A stretch of DNA of 43,781 nucleotides. Source: Candidatus Alistipes intestinipullorum (GTDB lineage Bacteria > Bacteroidota > Bacteroidia > Bacteroidales > Rikenellaceae). The notes beneath the pieces are model-generated. The model worked only from the letters and a program-made list of their open reading frames with translations, was not told where the DNA came from and did not search any database. The stretch spans positions 1-43,781 of the forward strand of contig DXGO01000030.1 of the NCBI GenBank assembly GCA_019113885.1, written 5' to 3'. Below, piece by piece: positions 1 to 8,278 of this stretch; the stretch's first letter is position 1; each line of letters opens with the position of its first letter. The translations under genes were made by a program, and so were the position numbers.

Positions 1-90
1 AGCTCCTTATATCGCACCGCTACAACCGCATACCCTTGCTCGATTCCTCGCCTGGGGGATTCTGCAGGAGCTGGTCGTATAAGACTCACC
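1..90 (-). ncRNA. ffs: Bacterial small SRP RNA (4.5S-like), partial at window edge
   Basis: This is the RNA of the signal recognition particle, which binds Ffh and directs nascent membrane and secreted proteins to the translocon. Read on the minus strand, positions 54 to 37 give CAGGCGAGGAATCGAGCA. This is the domain IV hairpin: internal loop CAGG opposite AGCA, a three-pair CGA/TCG stem and a GGAA tetraloop. It is followed by AAGGG, which pairs with the CCC before CAGG. Further out, AGCTCCT (72-66) pairs with AGGAGCT (7-1), extending the rod. A -7 box lies at 104-97, so transcription should begin near 90. The 3' end lies beyond position 1. The exact 5' end is inferred. Its protein partner ffh is encoded at 15716-17047. 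Confidence 0.87.
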
Positions 91-96
91 CGGGTG

Positions 97-104
97 CAAA
101 AGTA
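97..104 (-). promoter_or_regulatory. -7 promoter element for SRP RNA
   Basis: TACTTTTG on the minus strand matches the Bacteroidota -7 consensus TAnnTTTG. It sits just upstream of the SRP RNA and back to back with the mltG promoter. Confidence 0.6.
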
Positions 105-115
105 GGAATTTTTTG

Positions 116-123
116 TATCTTTG
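116..123 (+). promoter_or_regulatory. -7 promoter element for mltG
   Basis: TATCTTTG matches TAnnTTTG exactly. It lies 16 bp before the ATG at 140 and rules out the track's TTG start at 113, which would overlap the promoter. Confidence 0.65.
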
Positions 124-139
124 CAAAAAAAATCGCGGA

Positions 140-1153
140 ATGCAGAAAAAAACATTGCTGTATCTCTTTGTGGCTGCCATTGTACTGGGTGGTATTGTCG
201 CTGCGGTGGGCATCATCCAGTTCAAGGGCTCGGCTGTCGTGGCGGAGTCGGAACTCTACGTCAGCTCGAAGGCCTCCTACAGGGCGCTGACTGACTCGCT
301 GATGCCCCGTATCCGCCACCATGCGGCTTTCCGCAGCTATGCCCGCCGCCTCGACCTCGAAAACAGCTTCAAGCCCGGGCACTATGTGCTCAAGCCGGGC
401 ATGAGCGTCATCGAGGTGGCCCGGATGCTCAAACTCGGGTTGCAGACCCCCGTGCGGGTGACGATCAACAACGTGCGCATCCCCGCGCAACTGGCGCAGA
501 AACTCTCGCGGCAGCTCGACGCCGACTCCACGGCCTTCATGCAGGCGTTGACCTCGAAGAGCCTCGCCGAGGAGGTGGGCTTCGACAGCGTGACGCTCTT
601 CTCGATGTTCATTCCCGACACCTACGAGTTCTACTGGACGGTTTCGCCCGAGGAGCTGGTGCGGCGCATGAAGCGTGAATACGACCGCTTCTGGACCGAG
701 GAGCGCGATGCCAAGCGCAAGCGCAGCGGCCTGAGCCGCCTCGAGGTGATGACCCTCGCCTCGATCGTCTACGAGGAGACGCGCAAGAGCGACGAGATGC
801 CCCGTATCGCCGGGGTCTACGTCAACCGCCTGCGCCGGGGCATCCCGCTGCAGGCCGACCCGACGGTCAAGTACGCCATGCAGGACTTCGCCCTGCGCCG
901 CATCCTCTACCGCCACCTGAAGTATCCCTCGCCCTACAATACGTACATCAACAAGGGACTGCCTCCCTCGCCGATCTGCATGCCGGGCAAGAACGCCATC
1001 GAGGCGGTGCTGGACTTCGAGGAGCACGACTACATCTTCTTCTGTGCACGCCCGACGTTCGACGGATACCACAATTTCGCCCGCACGCTGCGTGAGCACA
1101 ACGCCAACGCCCGGGCTTACAGCGCCGAGCTGAACCGGCGTAAAATCCATTAA
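140..1153 (+). CDS. mltG: Endolytic murein transglycosylase MltG (YceG-like)
   Basis: A 337-residue membrane-anchored lytic transglycosylase that cuts nascent peptidoglycan glycan strands near the inner membrane. One N-terminal transmembrane helix (about residues 5-25) precedes the periplasmic YceG domain. The family core is visible as LASIVYEET, with the conserved Glu-Thr, then GVYVNRLRRGIPLQADPTV and, later, YNTYINKGLPPSPI. Length is normal for the family. The ATG at 140 is chosen over the track's TTG at 113 because a -7 box occupies 116-123. It is followed 20 bp later by the YciO-type gene and probably heads that operon. Confidence 0.93.
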   Translation: MQKKTLLYLFVAAIVLGGIVAAVGIIQFKGSAVVAESELYVSSKASYRALTDSLMPRIRHHAAFRSYARRLDLENSFKPGHYVLKPGMSVIEVARMLKLGLQTPVRVTINNVRIPAQLAQKLSRQLDADSTAFMQALTSKSLAEEVGFDSVTLFSMFIPDTYEFYWTVSPEELVRRMKREYDRFWTEERDAKRKRSGLSRLEVMTLASIVYEETRKSDEMPRIAGVYVNRLRRGIPLQADPTVKYAMQDFALRRILYRHLKYPSPYNTYINKGLPPSPICMPGKNAIEAVLDFEEHDYIFFCARPTFDGYHNFARTLREHNANARAYSAELNRRKIH

Positions 1154-1173
1154 GGACCGACAGACCCCCCCCC

Positions 1174-1776
1174 ATGCTGACAAAGATTTACGAACAGAAC
1201 CCTTCGGAGAAGGAGTTGAAACATGTGGTCGAGGCCCTCGAGCACGACGGCATCGTGATTTATCCGACGGACAGCGTCTATGCATTCGGCTGTTCGCTCC
1301 ATTCGGCCAAGGCTGTCGAACGGTTGCGCCGCATGCGTGACAAGTCGACGGCCGATTTCGCGCTTGTCTTCGCCAATATCGCCCAGGTGGCGGAGTATTG
1401 CCGGGTCGACAACGCGGCGTTCCGCATCCTGAAGCGTAACCTTCCCGGGCCTTTCACCTTCTTGCTGCCGGCCTCGTCGCGCATTCCCGACAAGGCGCTC
1501 GAACGGCGCCGCACGATCGGTGTGCGTATCCCGTCGAACGGTGTCGCCCGGGCGGTGGTCGAGACCCTGGGTTGCCCGATGGTCACCGCGTCGGTCAAGG
1601 ATGACGACGAGGTGGTCGAATATACCACAGACCCGGAGTTGATCAACGAGCGTTACGGCCGCGAGGTCGCGCTGGTGATCGACGGCGGCATCGGCGACAA
1701 CGTTCCGACGACGGTCGTCGACCTGACGGGCGACGAACCCGAAATCCTGCGCGAAGGAAAAGGGGAGTTGCAGTGA
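1174..1776 (+). CDS. YciO-type L-threonylcarbamoyladenylate synthase
   Basis: A 200-residue Sua5/YciO/YrdC-fold protein. The family makes threonylcarbamoyl-AMP from threonine, bicarbonate and ATP for the t6A modification of tRNAs reading ANN codons. Visible motifs are YPTDSVYAFGC near residue 30, PGPFTFLLPAS near 90 and RRTIGVRIPSN near 110. The spacing and the YPTDS.YA.GC form resemble E. coli YciO more than TsaC, so its in vivo role could be less direct than that of the essential TsaC/Sua5 enzyme. It sits 20 bp after mltG and its end overlaps the open frame of the DUF4199 gene, though the likely DUF4199 start lies 62 bp downstream. Confidence 0.88.
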   Translation: MLTKIYEQNPSEKELKHVVEALEHDGIVIYPTDSVYAFGCSLHSAKAVERLRRMRDKSTADFALVFANIAQVAEYCRVDNAAFRILKRNLPGPFTFLLPASSRIPDKALERRRTIGVRIPSNGVARAVVETLGCPMVTASVKDDDEVVEYTTDPELINERYGREVALVIDGGIGDNVPTTVVDLTGDEPEILREGKGELQ

Positions 1777-1838
1777 CCGGAACGGCGGGCAGGGATTCGG
1801 AAACCTCTGGAAATAAAGAGATCAAACATAACATACGC

Positions 1839-2363
1839 ATGAAACGAACGAATTTTTGGAATGAAGCCGCCTCCTGCGGCGTATACCTGGGGCTGCTGGC
1901 CATTGTTTTCGATGTGATCGGATTCTATAAACAGCACGCCCTGTTGTCGTTGCTGTCGCTGGCACTGTTCGTGGTGTTGCTGACGTGGTGCATGAAGACC
2001 CGCGTTGCCCGCCATGCCACGCCGAGCGAAGGGTACAGCTATGGGCGTTGCCTGGGATTCATGGTTGCCGTGATGCTCTGTGCGGGATTTCTCGAAGGGG
2101 CCTTCATGGGCGTATCGGCCAACTGGCTCTTTGCGGAGAAGTACGACGCTTCGATCGGCGAATCGCTCGCCATCCTCGAAGATACCGGATTCTACACCTC
2201 CGAGATGTTGGAGATGATGGCACGGATGCTCCATTCGCCGCTGGTATTGATCTTCTCCACGATGGTCGGTTCGGCCGTCAAGGGCGCCTTTTTCGGTCTG
2301 TTTATTGCAGCCTATACCCGCCAGGAGCCCCGTCCTTTCGCCAACAATGACAACCTCGAATGA
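1839..2363 (+). CDS. DUF4199 family membrane protein
   Basis: A 174-residue integral membrane protein of unknown function. Four hydrophobic segments can be seen: about residues 12-30, 33-52, 70-95 and 145-165. DUF4199 proteins are confined to Bacteroidota and commonly sit directly before a DPM1-like glycosyltransferase, as here, so a role in polyprenyl-phosphate sugar transfer or cell envelope assembly is plausible but unproven. The ATG at 1839, preceded by the purine-rich stretch AAATAAAGAG, is preferred to the track start at 1773, whose extra 22 residues are polar and lack family similarity. Its stop overlaps the next start by 4 bp (ATGA). Confidence 0.82.
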   Translation: MKRTNFWNEAASCGVYLGLLAIVFDVIGFYKQHALLSLLSLALFVVLLTWCMKTRVARHATPSEGYSYGRCLGFMVAVMLCAGFLEGAFMGVSANWLFAEKYDASIGESLAILEDTGFYTSEMLEMMARMLHSPLVLIFSTMVGSAVKGAFFGLFIAAYTRQEPRPFANNDNLE

Positions 2364-3325
2364 TGGATCGTCCGACACTCGACATCTCGGTCGTTGTGCC
2401 TCTCTACAACGAGGCCGAGTCGCTGCCCGAGCTGGTGGCGTGGATCGACCGTGTGGCCCGCGACAACAGCCTGACCTACGAAATCGTCTTGGTCGATGAC
2501 GGGTCGTCCGACGGCTCGTGGGAGACCATCGAGCGGTTGAAACCGCAATATCCGGCCATCCGGGCCATCGGGTTCTCGTGCAACTACGGCAAGTCGGCAG
2601 CGCTCTACTGCGGCTTTGCCGCGGCGGAAGGGGAGGTGGTCTTCACGATGGACGCCGACCTGCAGGACTCGCCCGACGAGATTCCCGCCATGCGCCGTAT
2701 GGTGCTCGAAGAGGGCTACGACCTGGTTTCGGGGTGGAAGAAGAAACGCCACGACCCGATCGGCAAGCGATGGCCGAGCAAGTTCTTCAACTGGACGGCC
2801 CGCAGTGTCTCGGGCATCAAGCTCCATGACTTCAACTGCGGCCTGAAAGCTTACCGCCGCAAGGTGGTGAAGTCGATCGAGGTCTACGGCGAGATGCACC
2901 GCTTCATCCCGATCCTGGCCAAGAAGGCCGGGTTCCGACGCATCGGCGAGAAGGTCGTCGATCACCATGCCCGCAAGTACGGACACTCGAAATTCGGCCT
3001 TGAACGTACGGTCAAAGGGTACCTCGATCTTATCACCGTGCTGTTCATGACCCATTTCGGACGTTCGCCGATGTACTTCTTCGGAGGCCTCGGAACGCTG
3101 ATGTTCCTGCTGGGTGGCGGTACGACGGTGTGGGTCATCGCCGGGAAACTCTGGAAACAGGCCCATGGGTTGCCCCTGCGCGCCGTGACCGACCAGCCGC
3201 TCTTCTACCTGGCTATCCTGGCCGTGATCCTGGGCGTGCAGCTCTTCCTGGCAGGCTTCCTCGGCGAGTTGATCAACCGCGGCTCGTCGGACCGAAACAA
3301 GTATTTGATTGACAAAACACTATAA
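2360..3325 (+). CDS. Family 2 glycosyltransferase, DPM1/GtrB-like
   Basis: A 321-residue inverting glycosyltransferase that probably moves a sugar from a nucleotide donor to polyprenyl phosphate on the cytoplasmic face of the inner membrane. The GT-A domain opens with DISVVVPLYNEAESLPELV and carries the nucleotide/metal motif as MDADLQDSPDEI (about residues 97-108). Two C-terminal transmembrane helices (about 236-258 and 280-305) fit the GtrB/PGT subgroup. It overlaps DUF4199 by 4 bp and lies 2 bp before DUF4293, so these three genes are almost certainly translated from one message. The acceptor and sugar cannot be read from sequence. Confidence 0.9.
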   Translation: MMDRPTLDISVVVPLYNEAESLPELVAWIDRVARDNSLTYEIVLVDDGSSDGSWETIERLKPQYPAIRAIGFSCNYGKSAALYCGFAAAEGEVVFTMDADLQDSPDEIPAMRRMVLEEGYDLVSGWKKKRHDPIGKRWPSKFFNWTARSVSGIKLHDFNCGLKAYRRKVVKSIEVYGEMHRFIPILAKKAGFRRIGEKVVDHHARKYGHSKFGLERTVKGYLDLITVLFMTHFGRSPMYFFGGLGTLMFLLGGGTTVWVIAGKLWKQAHGLPLRAVTDQPLFYLAILAVILGVQLFLAGFLGELINRGSSDRNKYLIDKTL

Positions 3326-3327
3326 TT

Positions 3328-3792
3328 ATGATACAACGCATCCAATCCCTCTATCTGCTGGTTGTTACGGCGCTGATGGCCGTGACGCTCTTCGCTCCGC
3401 TGGCCTGGTTTGCCGCCGACGGCGAGGAATTCCGCCTCTATGCCTTCTCGCTCCAGACCCTCGAGGGCGAATCGATCCAGCCAACGGTCTATATGGGGCT
3501 GTTGTTGCTGGCTTCGTGCCTTCTGCCGCTGTTGACCATCTTCCTCTACCGCCGCCGGATGTTGCAGATTCGTCTGTGTGTGGTCGAGATGGTGCTGCTG
3601 TTGGGAGCCGTGGCCATGGAAGTCATCTATTATTTCCTGAGCGTGCGTGCCTTCTCCGACCAGACGCTTCATGCCCAGGGATTCAAACCCTCCATTGCCC
3701 TGCCGATTGTCTGCCTTTTCTTCATGTACCTGGCTGTGCGGGCGATTTTCCGTGACGAGTTGATGGTGCGCGCCGCCGACCGTATCCGTTGA
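3328..3792 (+). CDS. DUF4293 family membrane protein
   Basis: A 154-residue protein of unknown function. It begins MIQRIQSLYLLVVTALMAV, the usual DUF4293 N-terminus, and has four hydrophobic segments (about residues 7-28, 52-72, 82-104 and 118-138). It starts 2 bp after the glycosyltransferase stop and belongs to the same operon. The family is restricted to Bacteroidota. Nothing in the sequence suggests catalysis. Confidence 0.82.
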   Translation: MIQRIQSLYLLVVTALMAVTLFAPLAWFAADGEEFRLYAFSLQTLEGESIQPTVYMGLLLLASCLLPLLTIFLYRRRMLQIRLCVVEMVLLLGAVAMEVIYYFLSVRAFSDQTLHAQGFKPSIALPIVCLFFMYLAVRAIFRDELMVRAADRIR

Positions 3793-3907
3793 GACGTATT
3801 CCGACGTCCGCCGTGTCATACCTTTGCGATCCGAAGAGGCCGGGCCTTTTCGGATCGTTGCGTTGTCAGCCGGCACGTTCTCTTCCTCGCCGATTTCCAC
3901 CCGAACC

Positions 3908-5035
3908 ATGAAACGAATCTTGCGGAACACTCTTCTCCTTTTGGCGGTTGTCGTGGCGTGCTTCGCGCAGCACCCCTCGGCCGCCTCCATGGCGGTCGTT
4001 GCGGACAGTCTCGCGCAAGGGCCTTCGTCAGACTCCTTGACAATCGCCTTCTATAACCTCGAAAATCTCTTCGATACGGTCGACACTCCCGGAGTGCGCG
4101 ACCGGGAGTTCACACCCCGGGGCGCCAAACGTTGGACGTCGGAGCGCTACGAGCGCAAACTGGCCGGTATCGGGCGTGTCCTCTCCGACCTTGCGGCCGC
4201 CGAGGGCGGGTTTCCGGCGGTGATCGGTGTGGCCGAGGTCGAGAACCGCACGGTGATGGAGGCGCTGGCGGCACAATCGGCCCTGGCTCCGGCCCGTTAC
4301 CGCGTCGTGCACTTCGATTCGCCCGATCCGAGGGGCATCGACGTGGGGTTCCTCTACCGTCCTGACCGTTTCGAACTGAAGGGTTGTGCCGCGGTGCGGG
4401 TTGCGTTGCCCGAGGCGCCTGACTTCCGGACGCGCGACCTGGTGACGATGTGGGGCGTAATCAATGCGCAACCCTTCTTCTTTCTCGTATGCCACTGGCC
4501 GTCGCGGGTCGACCGCCGGGGAGACTCGTCTCACCGCCGCCTGGCCGCTGCCCGCGAGGTACGGAGGGTGGTCGATTCGGTGCTGACGGCCGATCCCGAC
4601 ATGCGGGTCGTCGTGATGGGCGACCTGAACGATGATCCCGTCGACCGCAGCGTAACCGAGGGGCTCGGGACCACAGGGCGGATGGAGACGCTCGGCAACG
4701 GCACGTTGTTCAATCCCTTCGAGGCGTTGTACCTTGCCGGTTACGGGTCGTTGGCCTACCGCGGGGAGTGGAACCTTTTCGATCAGATTCTGGTGTCGCG
4801 GCCGTTGACGACGTCCGAGCCCGGGACGTTGCACATTGTGCCGGTCGGCGGCACGGAGTTCTACGGCGGCATCTTCTGCCGCCCCTGCCTGCTTCAGACC
4901 GAAGGCCATTTCCGCGGCTATCCCTTCCGTACCTATGCCGGCGACGAATACCTCGGAGGCGTGAGCGACCACCTGCCGGTCTACATCCGTCTGGAACGGG
5001 CTTCGGCTGCCGGGACCTGCGCCGAACCGGAATAA
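3908..5035 (+). CDS. Secreted endonuclease/exonuclease/phosphatase family protein
   Basis: A 375-residue member of the metal-dependent EEP (DNase I/AP endonuclease) superfamily. An N-terminal signal peptide (basic start, then a Leu/Val-rich core, about residues 1-22) places it outside the cytoplasm. Catalytic motifs are visible in order: FYNLENLFD, GVAEVENR with the metal-binding Glu, VVMGDLNDDP with the Asp-Asn pair, and GGVSDHLPVYI with the catalytic His. The substrate could be DNA, RNA or a phosphoester, and sequence does not decide. The ATG at 3908 is chosen because the track start at 3824 adds 28 residues before the signal peptide. It probably ends the mltG operon. Confidence 0.85.
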   Translation: MKRILRNTLLLLAVVVACFAQHPSAASMAVVADSLAQGPSSDSLTIAFYNLENLFDTVDTPGVRDREFTPRGAKRWTSERYERKLAGIGRVLSDLAAAEGGFPAVIGVAEVENRTVMEALAAQSALAPARYRVVHFDSPDPRGIDVGFLYRPDRFELKGCAAVRVALPEAPDFRTRDLVTMWGVINAQPFFFLVCHWPSRVDRRGDSSHRRLAAAREVRRVVDSVLTADPDMRVVVMGDLNDDPVDRSVTEGLGTTGRMETLGNGTLFNPFEALYLAGYGSLAYRGEWNLFDQILVSRPLTTSEPGTLHIVPVGGTEFYGGIFCRPCLLQTEGHFRGYPFRTYAGDEYLGGVSDHLPVYIRLERASAAGTCAEPE

Positions 5036-5065
5036 GTGCCCTCCGAGCGTCTGTCGGCAGAAAAA

Positions 5066-5098
5066 GAGGGCTGCCATCCGTATTGGATGGCAGCCCTC
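5066..5098. terminator. Bidirectional intrinsic terminator
   Basis: A perfect 14-bp stem, GAGGGCTGCCATCC with GGATGGCAGCCCTC, around a 5-nt loop, flanked by A5 on the left. It lies between the convergent EEP and M16 peptidase genes and can serve both. Confidence 0.85.
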
Positions 5099-5142
5099 GT
5101 TCTGTTGCGGGGCTTTTGCGGCTCCGGTCGTGGGGGAGCGGA

Positions 5143-8004
5143 TTACTCGGCAGACGCGGCAGCCTCCGTCTCCGTCTCCGCCGCAGCCGCCTCGGGACGC
5201 ATGACCACCTTCACGAGGTTGCCGTCCGCGAGAATCTTCTTGGCCAGGGCCTGTACGTCGGCGTTGGTCAGCGAGCGCACCGCCTTCTCGTAATTGGCCA
5301 GGTAGTCGAGTCCCTTCTCGTACCTTGTCTGGATGTAGGAGAGCCATCCGGCATTCTGCTCCAGGGAGTTGCTCCACGATTTGAGCAGGAATTCGCGCGT
5401 TTTCTCGATATCCTCGGTCAGCGGGCCCTCCTCGGCGATCTTGCGGATCTCGGCCAGTACGATCTCGCACAGTTCGTCGGCCATCTCGTCGTTGGTGTCG
5501 AACGAGATGTCAAGGCTGTAGCTCTCCTCGGGGAAGTCGCTCGTGCCACCGCTCACGCTTACGCCATAGGTGCCGCCCTTCTCCTCGCGGATCGATACCA
5601 GGTAGCGCGAATCGAGTGCCTGGGTGAGGAAGGTCATGGCGATCTTCTCCTCCAGCGTGTAGGGCATCTCTCCCGAATAGCTGTAATAGACCGAAACCTT
5701 GGGCTGCTGCATCGGGAAGCGGAACTCGTCGTTGATCTCACCCTCGACTACGCGTACCCGATCGTCGATGCGCTTCATGGGCTTCTTCGCGGCGGGAATC
5801 GAGCCGATGTACTTCTCGACCAGAGGTTTCAGCACCTCGGGATCGATGTTGCCCACGAAGACGAAGGTGAAGCTATTGGCAGCAGGGTAGAGCTTGGCGT
5901 GGAGAGCCGGGAACTGCTCGAACTCGAACTTGTCGAGCAACTCTTCATTGAGCGTCAGGCGGCGCGGGTTGTTGCCGAAGGTGATCTCCGCTACGCGTTT
6001 CGACATCTGGTAGTCGGGGTTGGTCTCGACGTTGGCCAGCTGAGCGCGCACCATCTTCATCAGGTTGTCGTAGTCGGTACGGTCGAAGCGCGGCTGAGTG
6101 AAGTTCAGGTAGAGCAGCTGCAGCATTGTCTCGATGTCCTTGGGCGAGCAGGTACCGCCCATGGTGCTGGTGTAGTTCCCCACGCCGGGCATTATCGTGG
6201 CACTTTTGCCCGAAAGCTGCTTGCGGAGCTCCGTCGAGGAGAACCTCCCGATGCCCGACATCGAGATCAGGCTCGGCGTCATGCCGCCCATGTAGACCTC
6301 GTCGTCCGAGAGCAGCGAGATGCCGCCCGGAGCCCAGGCTGTCATGCGTACCTCGTCGGCCTTGTAGGTCGTGGGCTTCACGACGATCCGCGTGCCGTTG
6401 GCCAGTGTCCATTCCGTCGTTCCGTAGGCTTCGTCCACCTTCGTTTTCTTCACTTTCGAACCCTTCAGAGGTGTGCCCTCGGGGATCAGCGGCTCCTTGA
6501 CCACATCGTCCTCATAGGCTTCGATCTCCGAGTTCATCACCCGTTCGCGGATTGCGAGCAGTTCTTCGGCCGTCGGCGTGGCGATTCCCTCCTTTTCGGG
6601 TGCGTTGACCACAATCACTTGGTTCTGGTCGGTGATGGTCTGCTGGGCAAAGGCGTTCACAGCGTCGATGTTGATCATCTTGAGCAACATGCTGTCGAGT
6701 TGCCATTCGGTCTCGGCATCGGGAATCGGCGCGTTTTTCTGGTAGTTGCTCAGGTAGTCGTTGACGAACTGCTCGTTCAGGCGGTCGTTGCGGTTCGTGT
6801 ACGAACGCTCGGCCTGGCGCAGGAGGTTCTCCTGAGCACGCTCGAATTCACTCTGCGTGAACCCGTGGCGGCGGATTTTCTCCATTTCGGTGTAGAGGGC
6901 CTCGAAACCGCGAGCCCAAGCGCCGTCCTGTGTTGCAGCGACGAACGTTGTGGCGTTGAGTGTAGGAATAACGCCCACGACGTCACCCGTGCCCATGCCA
7001 CCGCCCAGAATCGGGGCGTCGGCCTGCATGGCGAGCTCCTGCAGACGGGCGTTGGCCATTGTCGAGACATAGGCTTCGATCACGTTGTTGATCTCGCCCA
7101 TGACGGTGTTGTTGAACTCGGCGGGAACGGCCGGGCGCTTGATGAAGAGCTGTATGCGCGTGCTCTGCATCTCGGGGTCGGTGAAAACGCTCACGATGGG
7201 CTCCTCGTTGTCGGGCACCGTAATGACCTCCTTGGCGGGGGCCCCTGCCTCCGGAGCGGGGATGTCGGCCATCAGGGTTTTGATCTGTGCCTCGACGGCC
7301 TCGGCATCGATGTCACCTACGACGATCACCGCCTGGTAGTCGGGACGGTACCACGTGTGGTAGAACTCCTCCAACTCGTCGTGGTCGAAGCCCTTCAGCC
7401 CGTCGAGATAGCCGATCAGGTTACGGTGTTCGTATTTCGTACCCTTGCCCACAGCCTTGAGCATGTTGATCGATGAACGCCATCCGGCGCCGTCGCGCGT
7501 ACGCAGCTCTTCCATGATTACGCCGCGTTCCGAATCGATCTCTTCAGGTTCGAGGGCAATGAAGTGCGACCAGTCGTGGAGGATCAGCAGTGCCGAGTCG
7601 ATGATTCCCTGGCGAGAGGTCGGCACGTCGCTGATGTTGTAAACCGTGTAGTCCCACGAGGTGCCGGCATTGAGGTTGGCACCGAATTTCACGCCGATCT
7701 TCTCGAGGTACTCGATGAGCATCTTGTCGGGAAGGTTCTTCGTGCCGTTGAAGGCCATATGCTCGAGGAAGTGGGCCAGACCCTGCTGTGCGTCGTTTTC
7801 CTGAATGGCGCCGACGTTGTGCAGGATGTAGAAGTCGGCCTGTCCTTTGGGCTTTTCATTGTGCCGGACGTAGTAGGTCATGCCGTTGGAGAGCTTGCCG
7901 GTGCGGAGTTCCGGGTCCGTCGGGATCGGCGCCATGGGGTCCATCTGCGCCGAGACGCTGGTTACGGCAAAGGCCGCAACGATCAGCAAAAGGAATTTTC
8001 TCAT
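5143..8004 (-). CDS. M16 family zinc metallopeptidase (pitrilysin-like)
   Basis: A 953-residue double-length M16 peptidase with a Sec signal peptide cleaved after VSAQ (about residue 20), so periplasmic or outer-membrane associated. The inverted zinc site HFLEH is at residues 78-82 and the third ligand is probably Glu159 in SERGVIMEE, giving the HxxEH-x76-E spacing. The C-terminal half repeats the fold (about 520-940) with the family's YSYSGEMPY-type region and no zinc site. It probably degrades oligopeptides. It lies 41 bp downstream of the XRE/DUF2975 pair and could be cotranscribed. The C-terminus is rich in Ala and Glu. Confidence 0.93.
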   Translation of the reverse strand: MRKFLLLIVAAFAVTSVSAQMDPMAPIPTDPELRTGKLSNGMTYYVRHNEKPKGQADFYILHNVGAIQENDAQQGLAHFLEHMAFNGTKNLPDKMLIEYLEKIGVKFGANLNAGTSWDYTVYNISDVPTSRQGIIDSALLILHDWSHFIALEPEEIDSERGVIMEELRTRDGAGWRSSINMLKAVGKGTKYEHRNLIGYLDGLKGFDHDELEEFYHTWYRPDYQAVIVVGDIDAEAVEAQIKTLMADIPAPEAGAPAKEVITVPDNEEPIVSVFTDPEMQSTRIQLFIKRPAVPAEFNNTVMGEINNVIEAYVSTMANARLQELAMQADAPILGGGMGTGDVVGVIPTLNATTFVAATQDGAWARGFEALYTEMEKIRRHGFTQSEFERAQENLLRQAERSYTNRNDRLNEQFVNDYLSNYQKNAPIPDAETEWQLDSMLLKMINIDAVNAFAQQTITDQNQVIVVNAPEKEGIATPTAEELLAIRERVMNSEIEAYEDDVVKEPLIPEGTPLKGSKVKKTKVDEAYGTTEWTLANGTRIVVKPTTYKADEVRMTAWAPGGISLLSDDEVYMGGMTPSLISMSGIGRFSSTELRKQLSGKSATIMPGVGNYTSTMGGTCSPKDIETMLQLLYLNFTQPRFDRTDYDNLMKMVRAQLANVETNPDYQMSKRVAEITFGNNPRRLTLNEELLDKFEFEQFPALHAKLYPAANSFTFVFVGNIDPEVLKPLVEKYIGSIPAAKKPMKRIDDRVRVVEGEINDEFRFPMQQPKVSVYYSYSGEMPYTLEEKIAMTFLTQALDSRYLVSIREEKGGTYGVSVSGGTSDFPEESYSLDISFDTNDEMADELCEIVLAEIRKIAEEGPLTEDIEKTREFLLKSWSNSLEQNAGWLSYIQTRYEKGLDYLANYEKAVRSLTNADVQALAKKILADGNLVKVVMRPEAAAAETETEAAASAE

Positions 8005-8045
8005 AAGGTTTTACGTTGTGTTTGGTTTTTGTGATTCGTTTTGTC

Positions 8046-8267
8046 CTATTTTTGTTCGTCAATGTCAGGGCGGTATTCGAGCAGGTCGCCGGGCTGGCAC
8101 GCCAGCTCGCGACAGATCGCCTCGAGGGTTGAGAGTCGCACGGCTTTGGCCTTGCCGTTCTTGAGAATCGAGAGGTTCGCGGGCGTGATGTCGATGCGTT
8201 CGGCCAGCTCGCCGAGCGACATCTTCCGTTTGGCCATCATGACATCGATATTGATGATTATTGCCAT
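8046..8267 (-). CDS. XRE-type helix-turn-helix regulator (YozG-like)
   Basis: A 73-residue protein that is essentially one Cro/CI HTH domain. The DNA-binding unit reads MSLGELAERIDITPANLSILKNG, followed by LSTLEAICRELACQPGDLLEY, the usual end of the YozG-like group. It follows the DUF2975 gene by 11 bp. This pairing is widespread in Firmicutes and Bacteroidota, and the regulator probably acts on its own operon. No effector domain is present. Confidence 0.88.
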   Translation of the reverse strand: MAIIINIDVMMAKRKMSLGELAERIDITPANLSILKNGKAKAVRLSTLEAICRELACQPGDLLEYRPDIDEQK

Positions 8268-8278
8268 GGTCGGGAGCG

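Noticed and set aside
2-82. Open frame resembling a protein C-terminus at the left edge, ending TAA at 80-82
   Set aside because: The same bases form the conserved SRP RNA hairpin and outer stem on the minus strand. The open frame is short and without known similarity.
4768-7476. 902-residue plus-strand ORF
   Set aside because: It is the antisense shadow of the M16 peptidase. The minus strand has a signal peptide and HFLEH motif, whereas this frame shows no family and the low-complexity Val/Leu/Gly pattern of a GC-rich shadow.
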